Assembly (NCBI GenBank): GCA_025361425.1
Contig: JANYAH010000296.1
Span: 1 to 49,522 of the forward strand
Direction: 5' to 3'
Length of the DNA: 49,522 nt
Source: Candidatus Solibacter sp.
GTDB lineage: Bacteria; Acidobacteriota; Terriglobia; Bryobacterales; Bryobacteraceae
Below the pieces are notes generated by a model. The model searched no databases. It saw only the letters and a list, made by a program, of their open reading frames with translations, and was not told the origin of the DNA. Below, in pieces: positions 25,527 through 33,114 of the stretch (position 1 is the first letter of the stretch; each line of letters opens with the position of its first letter). The position numbers were made by a program, and so were the translations under genes.

Positions 25527-26090
25527 ATGATGAAACGCATACTCTTCACAACACTTCTTGCGGCGGTCTCGGCAGCCTTGTTGCCGGCGGCGACTATCAG
25601 CCTCCAGTTCTCTTCCAATCAGGTCACGCTCGGTGACAATTTCACAGTCACCGTAAACGCGACGAACGTGTTTGCGGGCAGGCCCGAGGATATGTTGCTT
25701 GCGTTCGGGCTGAACCCTTTCATCTCGCTGCCAGGCAATGTCATTTTCCTGGGCGCCTCCGTGGGGCCGCGGTTTGCCGACGACTCGGGATCCTTCCTTG
25801 GAACCGCGGTCGCGGGGGATGTCTTTCCCGGGCTGGGCGCTGGTGACTTTGTCGAACCCCTGACGCTGGCTACACTGACCTTTCGAGCGATCGGTAGTGG
25901 TTTTGTGGACGTGGGAGTAGTGAGTGATACCTCGGATCTGAACCAGGGACTCGCCTTTCTGGCGGATTCCAACAACGTCGAACTCACCGCGTCGGGGACC
26001 ATCCAGGTAGTGCCGGAACCGGCGGTGGCATGGCTGCTGGCTCCCGGCCTGGGCGCCCTGCTGCTGATGCGGCGGCGGAGACGCGCGTAG
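25527..26090 (+). CDS. cohesin-like protein with PEP-CTERM anchor
   Basis: The 187-residue protein has a signal peptide (about 1-22), one beta-sandwich domain and a canonical PEP-CTERM tail (VVPEPAVAWLL, hydrophobic helix, RRRRRA), so it should be an exosortase substrate. The middle domain (about 24-155) follows the cohesin pattern: TISLQFSSNQVTLGDNFTVT (first strands), a hydrophobic core with LAFGLNPF and VIFLGASVG, then EPLTLATLTFRAIGSGFVDV near the end. Cohesin domains bind dockerins, and the preceding gene ends in one. AAGGA sits a few nt before the ATG pair (25527/25530). The cohesin call rests on fold-level pattern and needs a profile search; the PEP-CTERM call is strong. Confidence 0.82.
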   Translation: MMKRILFTTLLAAVSAALLPAATISLQFSSNQVTLGDNFTVTVNATNVFAGRPEDMLLAFGLNPFISLPGNVIFLGASVGPRFADDSGSFLGTAVAGDVFPGLGAGDFVEPLTLATLTFRAIGSGFVDVGVVSDTSDLNQGLAFLADSNNVELTASGTIQVVPEPAVAWLLAPGLGALLLMRRRRRA

Positions 26091-26119
26091 GCGACCGATT
26101 TCAGAACGGCGTTCTCCGC

Positions 26120-26147
26120 GACAGGCCGGGAGGCCGGGAGGCCTGTC
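26120..26147. repeat. GACAGGCC palindrome, left copy
   Basis: A perfect 8-bp inverted repeat, GACAGGCC (26120-26127) with GGCCTGTC (26140-26147), around a 12-nt loop. A related, longer palindrome lies at 28682-28717, so the two bracket ttcA, the DUF47 gene and the PiT gene. It has no T-run and directly abuts the presumed -10 of ttcA. It looks like a dispersed extragenic repeat. Confidence 0.6.
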
Positions 26148-26151
26148 CCAC

Positions 26152-26157
26152 TATAAT
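26152..26157 (+). promoter_or_regulatory. -10 element giving a probable leaderless ttcA transcript
   Basis: A perfect TATAAT ends 6 nt before the GTG start codon at 26164. Transcription normally begins 6-8 nt after the -10, so the mRNA would begin at or next to the start codon. No Shine-Dalgarno sequence is present, and the -35 region is occupied by the palindrome. Confidence 0.5.
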
Positions 26158-26163
26158 TGAGCA

Positions 26164-26961
26164 GTGGATCTCGAAAAGACACTGCTGCGCAAAGTTGGAG
26201 AAGCCATTCACCGCTACCGCATGATTCGCGACGGCGACCGCGTGGCCGTCGCGCTCTCTGGGGGCAAGGATTCGGCGACCATGCTGGAAGCCCTGCTGCT
26301 GCTCCAGAAACGCGCGCCGATCGACTTTTCCCTCCGCGCTTTCACCGTGGAGCAGGGCAAGTTCTTGCGGCCCATCGAACCCCTCGGGGAATATCTGAAG
26401 GCGCGCGGCATTCCCTGGACCTATTTCCGCGACGCGCCTTCGCTGCGTCTGCTGGAAGAGCAACCCGGCCACGGCTGCGACCTGTGCAGCCGCTACCGGC
26501 GCCGCGCCGTATACGAGATCGCGGCCAATCTGGGCTGCAACGTGATCGCGTTCGGCCACACCGCGGACGATTTCTGCGAGGCCCTGCTGCGCAATACCAT
26601 GTTCACCGGCAGGCTATGTTCGCTGCCGCCGGTGAGCCACTCCCGCAAGCACGAGTACCGCTTGATCCGCCCCCTGGTCTTCGTTACCGAAAACATCACC
26701 ACGGCCTACGCCGCTTCTTGCGGCGTGCCGGTGGTACCGTGCGGTTGTTCACAGCGCACCGGTACCGTGCGCCGGGCCCTGCGCGACATGTTCGCGGATC
26801 TGGAGCGCGAGCACCCGCATCTCAAGGAAACCATGCTTTCCGCCATGGGGAACGTCAATACCAGCCGCCTGCTGGATACGCGCTTCCTCAATCTGGATGG
26901 CGAAAATAGCGAATCGGAAACACAAACTCAGGAATTGTTTCCGATTGTCACGGAATTGTAA
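26164..26961 (+). CDS. ttcA: tRNA 2-thiocytidine(32) synthetase TtcA-like
   Basis: The 265-residue PP-loop ATPase has SGGKDSATML (ATP-binding loop), the CDLCSRYRRRAVYEIA block with a CxxC pair, FGHTADDFCEALLRN and VVPCGCSQ. These are the TtcA features: ATP adenylates C32 of the tRNA and a cysteine-ligated iron-sulfur cluster supplies sulfur. MFTGRLCSLPP and LKETMLSAMGNVN also match the family. Start codon is GTG. The last ~20 residues (SESETQTQELF region) are not conserved. The DUF47 gene begins 68 bp downstream on the same strand. Confidence 0.9.
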   Translation: MDLEKTLLRKVGEAIHRYRMIRDGDRVAVALSGGKDSATMLEALLLLQKRAPIDFSLRAFTVEQGKFLRPIEPLGEYLKARGIPWTYFRDAPSLRLLEEQPGHGCDLCSRYRRRAVYEIAANLGCNVIAFGHTADDFCEALLRNTMFTGRLCSLPPVSHSRKHEYRLIRPLVFVTENITTAYAASCGVPVVPCGCSQRTGTVRRALRDMFADLEREHPHLKETMLSAMGNVNTSRLLDTRFLNLDGENSESETQTQELFPIVTEL

Positions 26962-27029
26962 CCGTCTCTCGATTGACCCGCGCCCTCGAATCCGATTACC
27001 ATGGGTTTTCTCAATATCAAGCCCAAATT

Positions 27030-27644
27030 ATGAGACTGCTGCCACGCGAGGAGAAGTTTTACCACCTCTTTCTGAAACAGGTGGAGATCATCTCGGAAGC
27101 GGCACGCCTCCTCCTGGAAGGCGTCCGAGGCGGCAACGCGCGCATGGCGACCGCCGCCACCGAAATCAACGTCCTGGAACACCGGGGGGATGAAGTCATC
27201 CACGAATTGTTCACACGGCTCAACCAGACGTTCATTACACCCATAGATCCGGAGGACATTCACAATCTCTCCTCCGCCCTGGACAACGTCCTGGATGGTG
27301 TGGAAGACACGGCGCACCGCTTGGTGTCCTACCGCATCGACCCGGTCCCTGCTGCCATGGTCGAGCTTGCGGAGATTGTGGCAAGCTGCGCCAGTTCCCT
27401 CAAGGCCGCGTTCGAGGCGCTGGAAAGCAACGGCCCCATCATGGAGCACTGCATCGAAATCAATCGCCTGGAAAACCACGCGGACCTGATCGGCAGAAGC
27501 AGTGTGGTGGAACTGTTCGACAAGGAGAAGGACCCCATCACCCTGATCAAGCTCAAAGAAGTCTACGAGTTCTTCGAGGGCACCGTCGATAGCTGCGAAG
27601 ACGTGGCCGACGTTCTACAGAACGTGGTGGTCAAGAACAGCTAG
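27030..27644 (+). CDS. DUF47/PhoU-like accessory protein of phosphate transport
   Basis: An all-helical, 204-residue protein of the DUF47 (TIGR00153-like) family. The start MRLLPREEKFYHLF at 27030 is where family members begin; the open frame extends upstream to 26973, but that part has no similarity. Blocks such as NVLEHRGDEVIHELFTRLN, IDPEDIHNLSSALDNVLDG and ENHADLIGRS follow the family's PhoU-like heptads and acidic metal-binding residues. It is encoded 1 bp before the PiT gene, the usual arrangement, and probably regulates or couples that permease. Confidence 0.92.
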   Translation: MRLLPREEKFYHLFLKQVEIISEAARLLLEGVRGGNARMATAATEINVLEHRGDEVIHELFTRLNQTFITPIDPEDIHNLSSALDNVLDGVEDTAHRLVSYRIDPVPAAMVELAEIVASCASSLKAAFEALESNGPIMEHCIEINRLENHADLIGRSSVVELFDKEKDPITLIKLKEVYEFFEGTVDSCEDVADVLQNVVVKNS

Positions 27645-27645
27645 C

Positions 27646-28677
27646 ATGTCCGTCTTCACGCTCGCCGTACTCATCATCGCAATCGCGCTGGTGTTCGATT
27701 ACATCAACGGTTTCCACGATGCGGCGAATTCCATCGCTACCATTGTGGCCACACGGGTACTCACGCCGTTTCAGGCGGTGCTGTGGGCCGCGTTCTTCAA
27801 TTTCGTTGCGGCCTTCCTCTTCAGCACGGCAGTCGCCAAGACGATAGGCAAGGGCTTCGTGGACGTCGGCCTAGTCACGCCCTACGTGATTATGGCAGGC
27901 CTGCTGGGCGCCATCGTTTGGGACCTGATTACGTGGTGGCTCGGCCTGCCCACCAGTTCCTCGCACGCCTTGATCGGCGGGTACGCCGGCGCCGCCATGG
28001 CACACGTGGGCCTGATGCGCGGCTTCGGTCACAGCCTGGAAGCGCTCAACGTCAGCTCCACCGGCCAGTGGCCCTTCACTTTGAAGATGATCATCGGCGC
28101 CCCGTTGATCGGCTTGGTCTCCGCCTACACGCTGATGGTGCTGGTCTATTGGCTGTTCCGCCACTCCACCCCGTCGAGAATGGACAAGTATTTCCGCAGG
28201 CTCCAGTTGCTTTCGGCGGCGGCATTCAGCCTGGCGCACGGCTCCAACGATGCGCAGAAGACCGCGGGAATCATCACCGGCGTGCTCTTCGCGTCGCATT
28301 ACCTGAAAACCTTCGACGTTCCGCTCTGGGTGATTCTGGCCGCCCATGCGGCAATCGCCCTAGGCACGCTGAGCGGGGGCTGGCGCATCGTTCACACCAT
28401 GGGCGGACGCCTCACGCGCCTCAAACCGCGCAGTGGGTTCTGCGCCGAAACAGGGGCCGCGGTGAGCGTTCTACTTTCCACCTATATGGGCACGCCCGTG
28501 TCCACCACGCACGCCATCGCCGGCGCCATTGCGGGCGTCGGCAGCATCCAGCGCATGAAAGCCGTCCGCTGGGGCATCGCCACCAACATCGTGTGGGCGT
28601 GGGTGCTGACCATCCCTGCCGCCGCGACCATTGCGTGGCTTTCCTACTTCGCGCTGCACTTCACCATCGCAAAATAG
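27646..28677 (+). CDS. inorganic phosphate transporter, PiT family
   Basis: The 343-residue inner-membrane permease has about 9-10 hydrophobic segments. The two inverted PiT signatures are present: DYINGFHDAANSIATIV near the N-terminus and LAHGSNDAQKTAGII in the second half. STHAIAGAIAGVGS near the C-terminus mirrors SSHALIGGYAGAAMA. It imports metal-phosphate with protons at low affinity. It is co-transcribed with the DUF47 gene (1-bp gap). The start lies just after the preceding stop, consistent with translational coupling. Confidence 0.95.
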   Translation: MSVFTLAVLIIAIALVFDYINGFHDAANSIATIVATRVLTPFQAVLWAAFFNFVAAFLFSTAVAKTIGKGFVDVGLVTPYVIMAGLLGAIVWDLITWWLGLPTSSSHALIGGYAGAAMAHVGLMRGFGHSLEALNVSSTGQWPFTLKMIIGAPLIGLVSAYTLMVLVYWLFRHSTPSRMDKYFRRLQLLSAAAFSLAHGSNDAQKTAGIITGVLFASHYLKTFDVPLWVILAAHAAIALGTLSGGWRIVHTMGGRLTRLKPRSGFCAETGAAVSVLLSTYMGTPVSTTHAIAGAIAGVGSIQRMKAVRWGIATNIVWAWVLTIPAAATIAWLSYFALHFTIAK

Positions 28678-28681
28678 CCGT

Positions 28682-28717
28682 AGGACAGGCCTCCCGGCCG
28701 GCCAGGAGGCCTGTCCT
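28682..28717. terminator. 13-bp palindrome between convergent genes
   Basis: A perfect 13-bp stem, AGGACAGGCCTCC (28682-28694) with its complement at 28705-28717, around a 10-nt GC-rich loop. It lies between the PiT stop and the oxidoreductase stop, so it could terminate both transcripts, although no T-run follows. It shares GACAGGCC and GGCCTGTC with the repeat at 26120-26147 and may equally be a dispersed palindrome. Confidence 0.55.
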
Positions 28718-28723
28718 GCTGGA

Positions 28724-29650
28724 CTACGGCGTGACCTGCTCCATTACCCATTCGGCGGCCAGCGCGCCTTCTCCGTAGGAGCGCGGGAGGATGCCGCGGA
28801 CGATGGCACTGACAAAGTCCTCGACACACGGATAGTGAAGATTTTCGGCGGCGGCGATGCGCTCGACGCCGCCGGGATGCACCAGCTCCGGACCGTTTAA
28901 CGGGGACAAGTCGATCTCGCCCTCGGTGCCGCGCACGCGGAATTCGTCGCGCACCACCCGCGAATGCCAGCGCACATCCACCACACCGCGCACGCCGCCT
29001 TCGTACTCGATCATCACGGTGGCGTTGTCCTCCACTTGCAAGGGATGCACCAGCGTGGAGGAGTGTCCCACCGCGCGGATGGGCTTGCCGAACAGGTAGT
29101 TCATCAGATCGATGCGATGCGACCCAATATCGCGCAGCGGCCCTCCGCCGGACTGCTTCGGATCGGCCAACCAGGCGCGCGAGGTGCCCATCGGGTTGAA
29201 CCATTCGTGCGCCGCGGCTTCGGCGAATACCGGCCGCCCGATGGCGCCGGCCTCCATCAACTCGCGCGCGCGGTCCACCTTGGGGTACATGCGCCGGTAA
29301 TAGGCGATGCCCAGCGTGCGGCGCGTCTCTTCGGATGCCCGCTGCATGGCGAGGGCATGCGCATAGTTCAGCGCCATCGGCTTTTCGCACAGCACGTGGC
29401 GCCCGGAGCGCAGCGCCGCGACGGTCTGTGCTGCATGTAAGTAGACGGGCGTTGCGATATAAACCGCCGTGGCGTCGCACCCAGCCAGCGCGGAAGAGAG
29501 ATCGCTCCAGGACTTGACGCCATACGGCTCGGCCTTCGCCGGGTCACGCGTCACAATTCCGGCCAGCCGGCTGCGCGGCTCCGCCAGAATCGCCGGCAGC
29601 ACCCGCTTGCGCGCAATATCGCCGACTCCGACCATCAGCCAGGAGATCAT
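28724..29650 (-). CDS. Gfo/Idh/MocA-family oxidoreductase
   Basis: The 308-residue protein begins with a Rossmann fold (MVGVGDIARKRVLPAI, where GxGxxA is slightly altered to GVGDIA) and continues with AVYIATPVYLHAAQT and VLCEKPMALNYAHA, where the Lys-Pro pair is the family's catalytic landmark. DIGSHRIDLMNYLFG carries the conserved GxHxxD-like block. It would oxidise or reduce a sugar or cyclitol with NAD(P); the substrate is unknown. No Shine-Dalgarno is seen, and TACCAT lies 6 nt before the ATG, suggesting a leaderless message. Confidence 0.92.
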   Translation of the reverse strand: MISWLMVGVGDIARKRVLPAILAEPRSRLAGIVTRDPAKAEPYGVKSWSDLSSALAGCDATAVYIATPVYLHAAQTVAALRSGRHVLCEKPMALNYAHALAMQRASEETRRTLGIAYYRRMYPKVDRARELMEAGAIGRPVFAEAAAHEWFNPMGTSRAWLADPKQSGGGPLRDIGSHRIDLMNYLFGKPIRAVGHSSTLVHPLQVEDNATVMIEYEGGVRGVVDVRWHSRVVRDEFRVRGTEGEIDLSPLNGPELVHPGGVERIAAAENLHYPCVEDFVSAIVRGILPRSYGEGALAAEWVMEQVTP

Positions 29651-29769
29651 AGGCGTATGGTAACGTAGGGCGCCGCCTCAGAAGTGCAGGACGGTCGCGA
29701 ATTGCGGATGCGCGCGGCTCCGGCTCATCTCTGCGGTAAGCCGCGGAAAGTCGATGGCGCCAGCCCACG

Positions 29770-29853
29770 TTCCTCCGCTGCCTCCGCGCTCTCAGGTTTT
29801 GACTTGCCCGGTTGTCCTCCGCGTTTTCCTCTGCGCCTTCGCGCCTCCGCGTC
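29770..29853. repeat. CGCGGAGG-type low-complexity intergenic element
   Basis: The gap 29651-29954 has no gene. On the minus strand it contains iterated short words of the type CGCGGAGGCG, GCGAAGGCGCAGAGGAAAA and CGCGGAGGACAA (29853-29815), with a second, related block at 29796-29771. I recall similar phrases in intergenic DNA of unrelated bacteria, but that is memory and not a search. Function is unknown. Confidence 0.45.
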
Positions 29854-29954
29854 AAACACACGGTCTTCTTTGGTGCCCCGCCTTCGACGGGTGAGGCAGC
29901 GTTCGCCTGACGGCTAGCAGCATTGCCCAAGGTTGGGTGCTCCCCAAGAGCAAC

Positions 29955-31439
29955 TTATACCGCGGCGAGCATGGTGCCGCGTCCCAGGATACCGGCGGGG
30001 TCGAAACGGCGCTTGACGGCGCGCATCGCCTCCAGATGCTCGGGCGCGTATTGCAGCGCCAGCAGGTGGGCCTTGCGCTTCCCTACCCCGTGCTCGGCCG
30101 CCACGGTGCCGCCCAGTTCCACGGCGCGTCGCGCGAATTCCACCAGCAGCGCCGCCGCCTGCCCCGGGTTCTCCGGATCGCTGAACAGGTTCACATGGAC
30201 GTGCGCGTCGCCGATGTGCCCGAAGATCACATAGCGCCCCGGGAACTCCTCTTCCAACCGCTGGCGATAGTAGGCCAGCATCTCACGATTGCGCGCCAGC
30301 GGCACCGCGAAATCGGTATTCATCTTCATGGCGCCGCTGCGCCGCACCGCATCGTTGACCAGTTCGGGCAGCGTGTGGCGGAAGCGCCGGAAGCGTTCGC
30401 GATCGTTGGCCGTGGTGGCGAACCAGGAATCTTCCACCAGGGCGCCGGTGCCCTCCAGGCGCTCCAGCCACAAGTCGATCTCCGGATCGTCCTCCGACTC
30501 CATCTCCTGATCGAACAGGATGGCCGCGCGCGCTGCCCCCGGAATCTCCGGGAAGCGGGTACGCAACAGGCCTAGCGAGGGCTGGTCGAAATACTCCAGC
30601 ATGCGCGCCGATGCCGTGGTGCGCCAGCGTTCCACCGCGGACACCGCCTCATCGTCGCTGGTGAAAAATACCAGGCCCGCGAGCACGGCCTTGGGCGCCG
30701 GAAGCAGGCGCAGCGTGGCTTCCGTGATCACCCCCAAAGTGCCTTCCGAACCGATGAACAGATCCACCCAGTCCATCCCCGGACGCAGCAGATAACCGGC
30801 CGTATTCTTGGTGACTGCCGGCAGCGGGACCGTGCCCGGGTCGAAATCGAGTGTGTCGCCGCGCCCGATATCGAGCATGCGCCCGTCAGCCAACACCACC
30901 CGCAAGCGCTCCACCCATGCGCCCGTGGCGCCATACCGGAAACTCCGCGACCCGCTGGCGTTGCAGGCTATGTTGCCGCCGATGGAAGCGCTGGTCTCGG
31001 TGGGGTCGGGCGGATAGAGTTGTCCCGATGCCAGCGCCGCCGCATGCACGTCGCGCAGCAGCACGCCGGCGCCGGCCACGGCATACCCGTGGTGCACTTC
31101 CAGGCGCGTGAACTTCTCTAGCGAGATCACCCAGCCGCCGAACGGCACGCGGCCACCCGCCACCCCGGTGCCCGCGCCCGACACGGTCACCGCGATCCCC
31201 GCCGACGACGCCTGGCGCAATACCGCGGCCACACCGGCGTCATCCGCCGGCACAATCACCCGCTCAGCGTGCCCACCCTTCAGCCCGGAAGCATCTTCCA
31301 GGTAGCCGGATGGGACTTCCGCCCTCCCCTCGCGCTCTAGACTTCCAGTATCACCGGCAGGATCAACGGGCGCTTGGACGTCTGCTTCACAATGTGCCGC
31401 TTCAGGTCCGCGCGGATCTTCTCCTTCATGACTCCCCAA
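29955..31439 (-). CDS. FAD-linked oxidase, GlcD/D-lactate dehydrogenase-like
   Basis: The FAD-binding type-4 (PCMH) domain starts near residue 45 (GYLEDASGLKGGHAERVIVPAD) and includes SGAGTGVAGG, PPDPTETSASIGGNIACNASG and GSEGTLGVITEATLRLLP. The C-terminal catalytic domain contains FGHIGDAHVHVNLF and AAEHGVGKRK, the metal/FAD-proximal blocks of GlcD-type 2-hydroxyacid dehydrogenases. The start is uncertain: ATG 31439 lies 103 nt inside the RNase J gene and residues 1-42 lack similarity, yet no ATG, GTG or TTG occurs between the RNase J stop and the conserved domain. An AGGGGAGG sequence lies just after that stop, 6-7 nt before a GTC codon. Confidence 0.9.
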   Translation of the reverse strand: MGSHEGEDPRGPEAAHCEADVQAPVDPAGDTGSLEREGRAEVPSGYLEDASGLKGGHAERVIVPADDAGVAAVLRQASSAGIAVTVSGAGTGVAGGRVPFGGWVISLEKFTRLEVHHGYAVAGAGVLLRDVHAAALASGQLYPPDPTETSASIGGNIACNASGSRSFRYGATGAWVERLRVVLADGRMLDIGRGDTLDFDPGTVPLPAVTKNTAGYLLRPGMDWVDLFIGSEGTLGVITEATLRLLPAPKAVLAGLVFFTSDDEAVSAVERWRTTASARMLEYFDQPSLGLLRTRFPEIPGAARAAILFDQEMESEDDPEIDLWLERLEGTGALVEDSWFATTANDRERFRRFRHTLPELVNDAVRRSGAMKMNTDFAVPLARNREMLAYYRQRLEEEFPGRYVIFGHIGDAHVHVNLFSDPENPGQAAALLVEFARRAVELGGTVAAEHGVGKRKAHLLALQYAPEHLEAMRAVKRRFDPAGILGRGTMLAAV

Positions 31440-33031
31440 TCCGTCTTCTCCTCGTGATTCGATCCTTCCAGCGTCTTAATAACGAGTTGTCGCGCCGCCT
31501 CCAGGAACGCCGGCCCGTCGTCCCCCGCCTCAAACCCGCGCATGACGATCTCTGGCGGGCTTTCCAGCCGCCCGGTACTCCGGTTGATGGCAAGAATCGG
31601 CAGCACGATGCCGTCTTCCGACAACAGGCGCCGGTCGCGGATCACCATCTCCTGCACCACGTCGTCCACCGAACCCGAGTCGATGCAGACATGGCCCACG
31701 GTGACCTTGCCCGCCTTGCGCGCGCCATGATGGTCGAACTCAAGAATTTCGCCCGTGTCCATGATGAAGCTCTCTTCCATGCCGGCGAAGCGCAGGTGCT
31801 CGGCCAGTCTGGCGTGCTTGGAAAGCTGGCGGAATTCCCCGTGGATGGGCATGAAGTAGCGCGGCCGCACCAGGTTCAATACCAGCTTCATCTCTTCCAC
31901 ACTGCCATGTCCGGAGACGTGCAGCGGGGGATTCATACTGCCGTACATGACGTCCGCCCCGCGGCGCGCCATGTGGTCGATCATGCGGAAAATCGCCTTC
32001 TCGTTGCCCGGGATGATGCGCGAACTCATCACCACCGTATCGCCCTTCTCCACGGTGATGTGCTTGTGGTTATCCACGGCGACGCGCGACAACGCCGACA
32101 TCGGCTCGCCCTGCGTGCCGGAAACCAGTATCGCCACCTTTTCCGCCGCCAACCCCATCACATCCTGCGGGCGCAGCAGGATGCCGTCCGGAATGCTGAG
32201 CAGCCCGTGGGCATGGGCGATCTCCGTGACCGACACCATACTTCTGCCGACTATCGCCACTCGCCGGCCGTATTCCTCCGCCAGGTCGAGCACCAGTTGG
32301 ATACGGTGAATCGAACTGCTGAAGCAGGAGACCACAATCCGTTTCTCGGAGCGGCTGAAGATCTCCTCCATGCGCGGCTTCACCGCGCGTTCGCTCTCGG
32401 TGTATCCCGGCCGGTCGGAATTGGTCGAATCGGAGAGCAGCAGCAGCACCCCGCGCTTACCGTAATCGGCCAGCGTGTGCAGGTCGAACAGCTCGTTGTC
32501 CGTCGGCGTGGGGTCCACCTTGAAATCGCCGGTGTGGATGATCACGCCGAGCGGCGTCGTGATGGCCAAAGCCACGGCGCTCACAATGGAGTGCGTAACG
32601 TGAATAAACTCGATCCTGAACGGGCCAATGCCGATGGCCTGTTTCGGCTTGACCTTGATCAGCCGCGGCTCCTTCTCCATGTCGTACTCTTCCAGCCGCC
32701 GTTCCACCAGGGCCAGTGTGAACGCCGTACCGTAAACAGGCACGTCGATCTCGGAGAGGAAGTAAGGCACGGCTCCGATGTGGTCCTCGTGCCCGTGAGT
32801 CAGAATTACGGCCCGCACCTGCGCCTGATTCTCCTTGAGGAAAGTCAGGTCGGGCATCACCAGATCGACGCCGAGCAGTTCGGCGTCGGGGAACATCATC
32901 CCGCAGTCGACTACGATTATGTCTTCGCCGTAGCGGATGGCGGTCATGTTCATGCCGAACTCGCCCAGTCCGCCCAGGGGTATTACCTGCAACTTCAAAT
33001 CAGTCTTCGAATCAGTCTTCAAATCACTCAT
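31337..33031 (-). CDS. rnj: ribonuclease J
   Basis: The 564-residue metallo-beta-lactamase/beta-CASP ribonuclease has the zinc motif THGHEDHIG, a further His/Asp in IHTGDFKVD, and beta-CASP blocks (SDSTNSDRPGYTESE, FSSSIHRIQ, VSGTQGEPMSAL, SGHGSVEEM, PIHGEFRQL). RNase J combines endo- and 5'-3' exonuclease activity in mRNA decay and rRNA maturation. The first ~12 residues (SDLKTDSKTDLK) are a repeated, charged lead-in. GAAGG lies about 4 nt before the ATG. The 3' end overlaps the longest form of the FAD-oxidase frame. Confidence 0.95.
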   Translation of the reverse strand: MSDLKTDSKTDLKLQVIPLGGLGEFGMNMTAIRYGEDIIVVDCGMMFPDAELLGVDLVMPDLTFLKENQAQVRAVILTHGHEDHIGAVPYFLSEIDVPVYGTAFTLALVERRLEEYDMEKEPRLIKVKPKQAIGIGPFRIEFIHVTHSIVSAVALAITTPLGVIIHTGDFKVDPTPTDNELFDLHTLADYGKRGVLLLLSDSTNSDRPGYTESERAVKPRMEEIFSRSEKRIVVSCFSSSIHRIQLVLDLAEEYGRRVAIVGRSMVSVTEIAHAHGLLSIPDGILLRPQDVMGLAAEKVAILVSGTQGEPMSALSRVAVDNHKHITVEKGDTVVMSSRIIPGNEKAIFRMIDHMARRGADVMYGSMNPPLHVSGHGSVEEMKLVLNLVRPRYFMPIHGEFRQLSKHARLAEHLRFAGMEESFIMDTGEILEFDHHGARKAGKVTVGHVCIDSGSVDDVVQEMVIRDRRLLSEDGIVLPILAINRSTGRLESPPEIVMRGFEAGDDGPAFLEAARQLVIKTLEGSNHEEKTDWGVMKEKIRADLKRHIVKQTSKRPLILPVILEV

Positions 33032-33114
33032 TCAACCTTCACTCTCTCTCTGTGAAACAGAACCTCGGCGCCGGGATCCCCTCTGGGGAGGCGCATTGCC
33101 GCCCTGTCAAGGGC

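Noticed and set aside
31310-33055. 581-residue plus-strand open frame opposite RNase J
   Set aside because: His/Gln/Arg-rich antisense shadow of a conserved gene.
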